From positions 75,764,001 through 75,828,000 of the forward strand of contig NC_088679.1 of NCBI RefSeq assembly GCF_950023065.1: 64,000 nucleotides of DNA, read 5' to 3'. How positions within the stretch are numbered: the first letter of the stretch is position 1; each line of letters starts with the position of its first letter. Shown in pieces: positions 1 through 12,000 of the stretch. The notes beneath the pieces were generated by a model. The model searched no databases. It saw only the letters and a list, made by a program, of their open reading frames with translations, and was not told the DNA's origin. Made by a program: the position numbers and the translations under genes. This DNA comes from Planococcus citri. Taxonomy: Eukaryota > Arthropoda > Insecta > Hemiptera > Pseudococcidae.

Positions 1-22
1 TTAAGTAACAATCTTTAATTAC

Positions 23-3000
23 CTGGAGTGGAAACAATGGTGATCTAGCAGCTCCATATTTACCCGGATACACAGTTGTAATATACCAAGCCAATATAAA
101 ATACAATAACGTATCGATTATCAGCATTATGAAAACGAATCGTAACGTAGTGTCATGACTTTTAGTATGATAATCGTTGAATGTTGACCAATCGAAGTCC
201 ATTCCTAAAAATTGAAGAAGTTTACTTGATATGTTGTGTATGATTGGTTCGGACCAACGCAGTGATTTAGCCAGGATTTGTTTTCTAAAGAAGATCCTGT
301 CCACTTTGGCTACGCCACTGAAAAGAAAAAAAAATAGACCAACTTTCAACCTCAAGATCCATGAACACGTTAGCTCCTACAGTATAAGTAGTCATCGGCA
401 ATAAACCAGCAACGTATGGTAGAAATGGTAACTCTCGTACATAGAAACTTGCAACAAAAGCACCTACGCTGTAGAAAAAGTACAAAACGGACGCAATGGT
501 ACCTGTGAAATATTCCACATGCAAATTAATAGCAGGTAGGTACATGACTTTTTAGCTCTAGGTATTCAGCGAAGGTGATTGTGTATTTTTATACCTACTA
601 TTTTGAAATAACGACGCGATTGTGAAGCAAAACGAAATATTAGCTGTGGCGTATAAAAAGAGAAACATCCACAAGACCAAAAAGGGAGAGAAATTGATTA
701 TCGATTCGTTGACCGATTCAATATTCAGCTTCACAAGGAACACGACGACGATCAATGAGATAAAAGTTCCAAGTAATCCGTATAAAAACCAGCACAACCA
801 TAGCATCCATTCTTTTACTCCAGTGATTTTCATTAATTCCTGTATAAAAGTAAGATAAGCAAGCACATACGAGTAGTTAGGTACCTATGTATTTTGCACA
901 GCTGAATGTTTGAATAAAAATATTTCAATCAGTGCGGAATGCCATGGCAGACCAAACACTCACAAGGACTGAGGACACATCACCTCAAGGAACATGATTG
1001 TGATTTTCAGGAATTGTAGGTAGTATGGTTTAAAACCCTGATAACCAAAATTCCAGATGTCTAAATTGGTTTTCATTTGAATTGTGGTGGATTTTGAAAA
1101 TTCAAAACTGACCATTTTAGGAAATTTTTGCCTTTTCATAAAGAATACTTTTAATCAGCAAAAACGACGAGAATTTGTCCTGGTCCTCAAATTAATAAGC
1201 AACTCCCTCGTTTCCAGTCATCCTGGAAGCTCCAGTGCGATTTTTAATTTCTCCAGAAAAAACGAGAAAATCGACTTGGACAACTAAAAATCTAGTTGTG
1301 CCTTTATCAATCTATTTAAAGAGTTTATCCCTATTAGACTTTTAGACTCCATTTTCAGGCGGACACCTCGTGAGCATTTTTTTCGCCCAGAATATGTAGG
1401 TACATCATACCTATTTTCAAGAAAAAAATCAAAATTTTCGCTCCATGAGAAAATTTTTGAAATTTGCACGAATGTCTCTGTTCTGATTCTGAAATCAATC
1501 CCTAAAATCTGAATCTCGCTATTTCGAGCAATTATAGAGCCTATAGCGCAATTTTGAATTTTTCCAGAATTTTAAGATTTCATCAGGAGGCGTGGAAATT
1601 GACTTGAGCATGCTAAAAATTTAGTTGTGACTTATTCTGGACCTATTTTTAACGAGTTCCTCCCCTCGATTTCTAGGGGGTCAACTCAAGTGTACTTTAT
1701 TGACTACCACCTATGGAAAAAATTCAAAATTTTCTGTTTATGGGAAAAATTGTAATTTTCGATTTCTTTAAAATGTCAAAATTTTTCCAGAAGGGGAGGA
1801 AATCAACTTGGGTCACTAAAAATCGAGTAGGGACAGTCTCATTATTCTAAACCCATATTTAAGAAGTTTATCTACATTTTTCCTAATCTATTAACTGACT
1901 TTTCAAATATGTAGTTTTTTTTTTACCAGAAGGAAAAGATTCAAAAAATTAAACTACTGAACCAAACCCCCAAAATCAAATTCCACAATTTCGAGCCATC
2001 TTGGAGCCTCCTGTTTTTCCAGCTCTGAAGATAAATCACCGAAAATAAGCAATGTCAGTACTTATCTTTTGTAAAGAATTCAATTTCATACAAAAAAGAT
2101 CCTCTATCTACACATTTTTGGTCTATTTAAAATTGATTCGTCCATTAAAAGAATAAGAAATGAAAATGGCGAATTCTTCCACTCATCTTCAATAAAGTGT
2201 CCATTCTTTAAAGGAAATGAAGAGTGATATTCCAAAACTCGCTTTGTCCATTTTTATCAAAGTTGGGTTTTCAGTGGTACCTGGTAGATGAAGTATTAAC
2301 TCACATTCCTACATCATCAACATACCAAAATGAGGTGTTAAACTCACCTAAATAGCCAATTCACTAAAAATTAAAAAAAAAAATAATGTTCCAAAACGCG
2401 CTTTGTCCATTTTTATTGAAATTTTTTTCAGCAGTATTTAGTGGATGAAATGTACACCTACACTCCTACATCATAAATCCACCCAAATAAAGTGCTAAAC
2501 TCGCCTAAAAAGCCAATTTACCCGTTTAAAGGGAAACTGTTTTTCCTCTCTCCTGAAAAGTTGTGAAAATGGACAAAGCGAGTTTTGGAATATCACTCTT
2601 CAAATGATATAGAAGGATCTAAATTTATTCAAGTCAAAATGTTTTCAACTCCCAAGAATACAAGAAAAATTTTTTAAAAATTGAAATTTGAAAATTGCAA
2701 ACGTGGATTGAGAAACTAAAAAGAAAGCAAAACTGGAAGTTTTGGCAACAAAAGTTTTTTTTTTTTAAAATGGACAGAAAACATGACTTTTTATGGTAGT
2801 TTGCACCAAAAAAGGAACCGTGTGATATGGAACTTTCTGCCAAAACAAAACTTTTTTTGACATAAACAGTAATTTTGAAGACATTTAAAAAAAAAATACA
2901 AAAACTGCGACAATTTTAAAAGAAACTAAGACTTTGACTTTTTTTTGGAAATTTTGACAGATGAATGAAGAAAACGACACTTATTTGGAGATTGTAGAAA

Positions 3001-6000
3001 AAACAAGAGTTTTTATGTCTATTATCGCGGTACCTAGATAATGCACGCCATCTGTTAGCAGAATCAAAAAGCTGAAACTGGGTCGAGCGTCTGTAGAGGT
3101 CAACACTGAGGAGCTCAGGGTCTCTAAACTACTCGGCTAGCTCCAAGGTGCTTGTGTAGATGTCACTAGAAAGCAACGGGAAACTACTAGTGGAAGCTCG
3201 AAACAACGTCGATTCCCCAGAATTGCAACGGCCAAAATTGTGATTCCAAACTTATCCGATAAATTTTCCAATTTTTCGAGGCATTCGCGAATTTTCTCAA
3301 TAATATTTGGCCGCGCTCGGTTTTTTGATTTTTGTTTATGTACTCGCTAAAAGTTTGTCTTTTTTTTCCATTCTTTTTCAATTCGTTGGTTCGTCAATGT
3401 ACTTTTTCTTATAATTTTTTTATGTACGCGAATTCGCAAAATTTATATAATATCTATTTGTTTCATGTACTTTTCATGTTTTCTTTATAAATGAATTTAT
3501 CTAATGACGATTTCTACTTTTTGTATCGTCATGTCTGTTACATAAATGGGGGCCCGTCCGGGATAGAAACGAAACGGTTTGTAATTTCGTTTTACATATT
3601 ATTTTGTTTTTAACTGTTTAAAAAAAATGTTTGATCCAAGAAGTGATTTGGTTGAAATTTTATACCAAAATATAAACATCTGTATCGTCTGTACGTATCT
3701 ACGACTACTATCTACAACTACGTTTTCTCCGCGGAGTTTGAATATGCCGAATGCGTCGACCTTGATATTACGTCACTACCTCCGATTTCTGTCAAATGAG
3801 TCTGCATAATTTGCCAAATTCGTTCAATTTTCTGCAATTATCGATGTCGTTTTTTCTCAACCTGAACTGCCAGCAACTTGTGTCAATTGATTGGTAATAA
3901 TACTTCGCTGTTTTCGTTTATTTCGTTCAGCTCATCACCACTCAGGTCATCACATCATTGTTTTCATTTGGTATTCAAGTATACATGGTATTTATGTTTT
4001 GAAAAAAAAATACGTTTTTGTAATTTTTATGTATTCGTGATGATTTATTCGATAAATCACCAATTTATTTTCGCATATTTAAAACCCACAATATTTTGTA
4101 ATTAATTACCTATCTTATGCTATTTTTTTTAAAAAATTGATTGATCAAGGTAAGAAATGGAGGAATTTTCAAATAATCCAAAATTGTTCAATTGTCTCCT
4201 TACATTAACTAAAACTCTGATAAGACTTCATAATCATCTAGATTTATCAGAAGGTAACAATATCCAAAATGCAAATCAGTTAAATTTCTTGAAAAGGTTT
4301 TATTACTCTGGTTTGTTAGCCCAAAACAATGAAAAAGGTTTTTGTCAGCCTTTTCCTCATCAATTACCTCAAATACCTGTGTCAAATTTTATAGAAACAT
4401 TTAAAGGTAATGTTAATTTGTCTTCGAATAATGCAACCGATAATTATGATTCTACAAGCTCAATTCAAATTTATGAACAGAGTTATGGAAATTATCTCAA
4501 TTTCAGTGATACAAAAAGATGTCTTTCCGAAAATAAGGAAATTAATGATTTTATTGAACCAAAAATTGTACCTGTTTCTCAAGTTTACGAACAAACTTAT
4601 GGAAATTATCTTGATTTAAGCCATGTAGGTACGAGATTTTCTAATTTTCACAAAAAACCAGATCACGTAATTATCGATATGTCTTTTATGGATGATTTTT
4701 GTGAGGCAAAAGTTTCGAGCAAATCTTTGGAACTTGTGAATGAAAATACAAATAATTTCCAACTTGAAATTTTGAACTTAGACAAAAATCACGCATGTGA
4801 TTTCACTCATAATTCTTTGAAAATGGAATTTAAAATCATTGATGATTTTCCCAAAACAGAAAACTCAAATAATTTTTGTCCTGATTTTTCACCAAAGTTT
4901 GAAACTCGTGAGATCAAAATATCTGAAAAGGCTCATTCAGTTGAGAATTTTTCGGAGATTGAAAATATTAACATAGTTGAGGTATCTGAACCCCCAATTT
5001 TATCTCAAGTTTGTTGTGATTCAGAAAACTATGTTTTCAGTTCAAGTTTTTCTGAGTTTGATTTGTTAAAACTAGAAAATGAAATATTTTTTGAGCCAAT
5101 CATGTTTGAGTCGTCTTCAAATAGTGTTACTAGACCACAAACTTCAAACTTGATAAATTTAGGATCACAAATTCCAAAAGTTCATGATAAACTAGTTTTA
5201 GATGTAACTATAAGTGAGAACTCTCACAAATCCAACGTGTCTGAAGATCTTGAAGTTGAAATCAAACTTATAAATCCTTTTTTCAAACTTGTCAATAATT
5301 TTGATACAAAATTTATAATCATCAGTATAACAAAACGTTATTTAAAAATGATTTTTGATAAAACCTATCTCTCTTATTTTACTGCATTTTCTCATGCAGG
5401 GGGCAAGTCTGTATCTTTTGTAAAACCTTTGCAGGATCATAATTTTTGTGGATATAATAAAATGTTCGATGATCAATTGATTTTGAAATTTATTTTGATT
5501 TCCCTGAAACGCAAAAGGAAAAAACGTTTTTTAGATCTTTATGGTTCGCTTTCCTCTGTAAATTTATTCGCTCAAACTGCTCGAAGATATTGATTTTTCT
5601 GATCAATTAATTTTTATTCTCGAAATGAAAATGATAAATTTTTTCTGATTTAGTGGCATTTCTATGCACATCTTTGTGATCCAATTTTCCAACTTTCCAG
5701 TTTTTCTTCCTATTTTTTCCTACTTATCTTTTTGTTTTCCTTTGTTTTCCTTTCCTACTCTCTGGAATGGGGTGAGGGACTTTTGTCCAAGCCTTACATT
5801 CCAGAGAAGGTGACAGACCATGGTGCAGGCTTGTTGTTTTCCACCTACGCAAGTCTCACGTTGGTGTCACTCTCTTCTCCTATTTTTTTATTTTTCCATG
5901 ATGTCTCCCAATTTTTGTCTCTTTTTCCTCATACTTAATTTTGTCCTATATATTTTTTGTTTTTTTTTTAATTTATTGTTTTGTTTAATTTACAACGCGA

Positions 6001-9000
6001 TAAAATTAATTTAGGTAATTTTTGATTGTTTATTATTATTTCACAATTTTGTTATTTTCATCTATGGTCAATTCAATTTTCTCCAAGCTTGCTTTGAGAA
6101 ATTTGAATTAGCCAGGGGGCATATGCAACGGCCAAAATTGTGATTCCAAACTTATCCGATAAATTTTCCAATTTTTCGAGGCATTCGCGAATTTTCTCAA
6201 TAATATTTGGCCGCGCTCGGTTTTTTGATTTTTGTTTATGTACTCGCTAAAAGTTTGTCTTTTTTTTCCATTCTTTTTCAATTCGTTGGTTCGTCAATGT
6301 ACTTTTTCTTATAATTTTTTTATGTACGCGAATTCGCAAAATTTATATAATATCTATTTGTTTCATGTACTTTTCATGTTTTCTTTATAAATGAATTTAT
6401 CTAATGACGATTTCTACTTTTTGTATCGTCATGTCTGTTACAGAATAATCGCAGTGGCAATAGGCATTCGCCTCACCCTGTTAGGGTACCACAAAAATGC
6501 GATTTCCAATGTCCTGTAAAGGACAAGGAACCACGACGACGACGACGACATTGGATACATCTCCGATCCTGCTAGCCATCAGAGAGTATTTCTAGTCGAA
6601 AAGGAGCTTCTTGAAATACATTTCTGTCGACATTGTCTATTATTGGGGACACCCACAAAAGAGGCAGAAAAAGCATACAGTGTTTTAGTAAGTAGGTAAT
6701 TAGTATTATTGATTCCCATTAATGTAATATTACTTCATCGCTAATTAATAATTAACAAGCTAACACTTATCATTATTAATAACGTGAGTCTTAAGATATA
6801 AGCCAGAGCTTATATCTATTATAAAATAACCTCGTAATTATTTTATATTGATCAACCCTTGTGTACTTTTCTAGTTGTTCTTTAATATCAATAAATCACA
6901 TAATTAACACTATTTGGCGATTGAGTGTATTGATTTGGTACTTTACATAGGTAGGTACCTATAGAGTAGAAGGTATTTAGTGAAACCTCTCCATTTTATG
7001 AGCTATCCAGGACGAGGTAATTATTCCTTCCCTAAGGAATAATTATTGGCTTAACCACTATAAATAGGAATTAAAATAATTTCCCCACTCCCAGTAATTA
7101 TCCCTCTCACTCTATCAGAAAGACTTTTTGACTAGAAATTTTGCTTACTTTCGACTATTTTGACAACAACATTAGGACATTTTTACCTTCTCGACAAAAA
7201 AATGGACTTCTTGGTAATTTTGGTTGAAAAACAAGAATTTTTTGATTTAAATTAGGTAGTCATTTCTACAGTGTCTATAGTCATTTCGCAAATTTTTACA
7301 AAAAAAAGAGTAGATACCTATCTGAAAATGTTGAAAAAAAAATGTAACTTTGACTTCACCTATTTTCTGCAATTTTGGGAAAAAGCAATAAGCTCACTTC
7401 AATTTCAAAAATTAGAACATTATGATAATTTTAGCAAAACATAAAACTTTTAGATAATTTTGGAAAAAATGTATCTATTATTTTATCAGTTGTTATGGGA
7501 AAAAAACACTTTATAATAATTTTGTCAAAAACGGCGACCTTTTACAATTTTAGAAAAAACTGGGACTCTTTGGCAGAAAATAAGAACTTTTTTGAAATTT
7601 TGAAAGAAATCTAGAATTTTATCAATTTTTCCAAAAATGGGAGAATGGGATTATTTGACAATTTTTGCTAAAAATGGGACTTTTTTTTGACACCAACTAG
7701 CAAGAAGATATGTATACTTACTTTTGACAATTTGGCCAACAATTAGGGCATTTTACAATTTTGACTAATGAATTGGTCTTTTTTGAAATTTTGGCTAAAA
7801 ACAGTTCTTTTACAAAAAAAAGTAGTACTTTTGACAATTTTGAAGAAATTTGGTGCTTTTTTATACCCAAGTAACAAAATATACCTACTAAGGCTTTCCT
7901 ACAATTTTGAGAAAAAAACGACTTTTTTCGGCATTATGGTTTTTTTTCGCAATTTTATCAAAAACTAAAACTTTTGTTTCGCAATTGTGAAATAAACTGG
8001 GGCTTTTTGGCAAAGGCTATAATATTAACACTTTTCAGATGTTAATGCATGAAAGCAGGAATTTCTCGGCAATTTGGGCAAAAATTAAAGATTTAAAGAC
8101 TTCTTGACAATTTTAGTGGCGAAACACGAGATTTTCGGGTAGATTTGGAGAAAATCGTATTTTTTATCATTAGGTATGACAAAAAAAAATTGGAGTAGGT
8201 TTTTTTTCAACAATTTCTACAAAACATGTGACTTTTTCACAAAGGCTATAGGTGGATAAGTATGGCGAATTTGCACCCGAGAGCCTCAGGGTTGATATTT
8301 GCATGGAAGGTGGGTACCCTTGAGCACCTTCCGTCATGAAAGTTTCAGACCCCCAGACCCCCCCCCCCCGTTTTTGAGAAACCCCCCTTTTTATGAAATT
8401 ACAATAGAAATTTTTTTCTCAGCCCCATGTGAACAGATTTTTTCAATTTTTTGGTATGTTGTAAACATCCATAAGAGGTATCTCCACAAAAATTGTCACC
8501 CCCTCCCACCATATTTACCCCCCAAAATGACGTATTTTAGCTTTGTTTGTCCGTTTTAGCAATGATCATGATTCTGCACAAAAATGGGAATAGCATTTTT
8601 AAATGTGTTTTCGACCCCCAAAAAACATATATTTTTTCAAAAAAAAATGTTTCGTGGGTCGTGGTCAAAAATTGAAAAAACTAACAGAGGGGGTAAAAAT
8701 GAATTCTGGTGTAAATTATTGTTTTTGGTAAACGAGGTGTCGTTTCCATATGAATCGAACCCCCCGAACACCAATATGACGTCCAATTTAATGCTACTCT
8801 CAACCACACCTCTCCAGTGCCTCTGCCCCCACCTCAATTTTTACTATTATATTGAAAATTGAGCTATATAATAATATTGGTGTCGTTCTCATATGAATCA
8901 AACACCCCGAACACGAATATGACGTCCAATTTAATGCTACCCTCGACCACACCCCTCCAGTGCCTCTGCCCCCACTTCAATTTATACTTTTTTAAAAGTT

Positions 9001-12000
9001 TTGATATTTTCATAATGTTGGTGTCGTTTTCATATGAATCAAACCCTCCGAACACGAATATGACATCCAATTTTACGCTACCCTCCTTCACACCCCTACA
9101 GTGCCTCTGCCCCCACCTAAACAATACATTTTTTAGCTAACTCCGATCAATCCTCGACCAATAATTACTTCAAATCAAATCAATTACTATTAAAAGTATG
9201 TTTCGCGAAGGTTGAAAATTCAACGACATCGCAAGGGTCAAACTTTAACATTCTCGAGGAGCTGGCTGTAGCCTGGAAGGGAATGGATGCGGGTAGACCT
9301 AAATTGGACTTCATATTCATGTTAGGGGTGTTTGATTTATATGTAAACGACACCAATATTATTATACAGCTCAATTTTTAATATAATAATAAAAATTGAG
9401 GTGGGGGCCGAGGCACTGGAGGGGTGTGGTTGAGGGTAGCATTAAATGGGACGTCATATTCGTGTTCGGGGTATTCGAGTCATATGAAAATGACACCAAC
9501 ATTATGAAAATAGCTCAACTTTTAATACAGTAAAAATTGAGGGGGGTAGATGCACCGGAGGGATGTGAATGAGGGTAGCATAAAATTTGACTTCGTATTC
9601 GTGTTCGGGGTGTTTGATTCATATGAGAACGACACCAATATTGTTATATAGCTCAATTTTTAGTATAATAGTGAAAATTGAGGTGGGGGCAGAGGCACTG
9701 GAGGGGTGTGGTTGAGGGTAGCATTAAATTGGACGTCATATTCGTGTTCAGGGTGTTTGATTCATATGAAAACGACACTAATATTATGAAAATAGCTCAA
9801 CTTTTAGTATAGTAAAAATTTAGTTGGGGGCAGAGGCACCTGAGGGGTGTGAATGGGGATAGCATAAAATTTGACTACATATTCGTGTTCGGGGTGTTTG
9901 ATTCATATGAGAATGACACCAATATTATCATATAGCTCAATTTTTAATATAATAGTAAAAATTGAGGTGGGGGCAGAGGCACTGGAGGGGTGTGGTTGAG
10001 GGTAGCAATAAATTGGACGTCATATTGGTGTTCGGGGGGTTCGATTCATATGGAAACGACACCTCGTTTACCAAAAACAATAATTTACACCAGAATTCAT
10101 TTTTACCCCCTCTGTTAGTTTTTTCAATTTTTGACCACGACCCACCAAAAATTTTTTTTTGAAAAAAATATATGTTTTTTTGGGGTCGAAAACATATTTA
10201 AAAACGCTGTTATCGTCAAAGTGGTAATAACTAGGATAGGATGATTCAGATAATCGAGATTGCTTAAAAGGGGGGTTACATGAGAAACTACCTAAGGGGG
10301 TTGAATTTAGCCTATGTCTCCTAATGTCACTAGACATGGGTATCCGATCCAATATTAACGAGAACAACTAAAGGTTAGAATAATAATGAAATGAACACCT
10401 AACATCATTATTCCGATGATACTCTTTATTGCATTAGAATAAGACATCAATATTACTATAATTAATTAGCTTAATTATAATACTCTCGACCTTCATCACA
10501 ATATGTCAATCTATGATCCTTGCCATAAGATTGTTGCTGATCATGCAGTCCAATTGGACATCTATACCATCCGAAGAAGGCATAGTTAGGTGAAATAGGT
10601 ATCAATCAATATAACTACATACGAGGCTGGATCCATGTCCTAGGCTCGTGTATGTATGATATTATTAATTAATAGTGCTAACTTAAGGTTAAATAGTGGA
10701 GACACCACCATGTAAGTAAAACTTACCGAACACTGCTCACTGTCACACCACCTCTTTCCCTTAGCCTACCCCAATAATAGTGGCTGTTGGTGGCTGCTTT
10801 ACGAAGAGACACACGTAACACACGCTCTACCTGATGATGTCCGGAATCATCTCAGATAGCTGCAAGAAGAGATATCAAGGTATTCACGCTTGGTACTAAT
10901 TACACTTACGTTAATTACTCGACCGGCGAATGAGTAAATCAATATAGAATTACCACGCTAGAAGTGGAATAAACACGAGTTAAAGGTCTCATCTGGAGAC
11001 TTACACATTTTATTCGACACTATGTAGCACAATGCCACTTGATACCTTACACTGCAGACAATAGAAAACAAGTGAGGCTTGTGGACAAATTCTCATACAG
11101 AGAAGCCACGATCCAGAAGATCTGAGCTCACCCCTTTTGTATATGATTGACAGATTTATGTACAAAACGGGTGTATTGTGTAAAGATACACGTACCAAGT
11201 GATTAATGTGCATATTAATTTATGCACCGATAGTTCCCACGTTACAACGATTCCCCTAACCAGGTAATCTTTCCGAGAATGTCCACCTAGAGGGTGAAGG
11301 CATATTACACTATATCAACGCTATTCCCATTTTTGTGCAGAATCATGATCATTGCTAAAATGGACAAACAAAGCTAAAAAACGTCATTTTGGGGGGGGGG
11401 GGGGTAAATATGGGGAGAGGGGGGTGACAATTTTTGTGGGGATACCTCTTATGGATGTTTACAACATACCAAAAAATTGAAAAAATCTGTTCACATGGGG
11501 CTGAGAAAAAATTTCTATTGTAATTTCATAAAAAGGGAGGGTACCCACCTTCCATGCAAATATCAACCCTGAAGCTCTCGGGGGCAAATTCGCCATACTT
11601 ATCCACCTATAGCCTTTCAGAAAAAATTAAGACTTATTAGATACCTACCTATTGGAAAATTTGGCAAAAATTGGACTTATTGAGGCCAAAAAACGCGACT
11701 TTTTTGGCAATTTTGGCGGATTTATTTATTTTTATGTTAGCTTCTACTAACAATATAATTAAAATAGGTCTGATAGGTATATGGTCCAAGTTTCGACTCT
11801 TGTTGGTCTGAGCTGGACAATGGACACTGATATTGCACCTGTGTAAGTCTACCACGTCACCCGCCACCGATTAATAAAAATGACTAACCTTGACACCATT
11901 TTCTCGTTCTCCCAAAACGTCTCCAATCAGTGGCATTGAAAAGATAAGAATGGCAAGAGCGAAGGAGACGAACACATATATAACTACCAATTTCGAACTC

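Larger units (their letters stand above)
3224..6442 (+). mobile_element. Non-autonomous LTR retroelement, apparently recent
   Basis: Two 319-bp direct repeats (3224-3542, 6124-6442) begin TG and end CA and look identical base for base. The 4-bp sequence GAAT flanks the element on both sides. A primer-binding-site-like sequence follows the 5' LTR, and a G-rich tract (CCAGGGGGCAT) precedes the 3' LTR. The 2.6-kb interior has one long ORF (4157-5593) and no reverse transcriptase, RNase H, integrase or zinc knuckle that I can see. It must therefore rely on another element's enzymes. It sits in intron 3 of ABCA copy A, inside an older repeat whose inverted relative lies near 33.69-33.78 kb. Confidence 0.9.
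8241..11617. mobile_element. Large foldback element with internal ~140-bp subrepeats
   Basis: The ends are inverted: AAAGGCTATAGGTGGATAAG at 8241 and its complement ending at 11617. The inversion continues inward through the GGAAGGTGGGTACCC segment and a G/C-homopolymer region. Copy B lacks it: the corresponding site reads TTCACAAATTTTAG near 45617. A solo LTR (10208-11317) is nested in the right arm. No transposase is visible. The target duplication is unclear. Confidence 0.75.

Noticed and set aside
8735..10075. CRISPR-like regular repeats
   Set aside because: Long units in both orientations in a spliced eukaryotic genome; no spacer structure or cas genes.
8299..10367. Multiple ORFs repeating SYESNTPNTNMTSNL-like peptides
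   Set aside because: Translations of the 140-bp foldback units on both strands, not genes.
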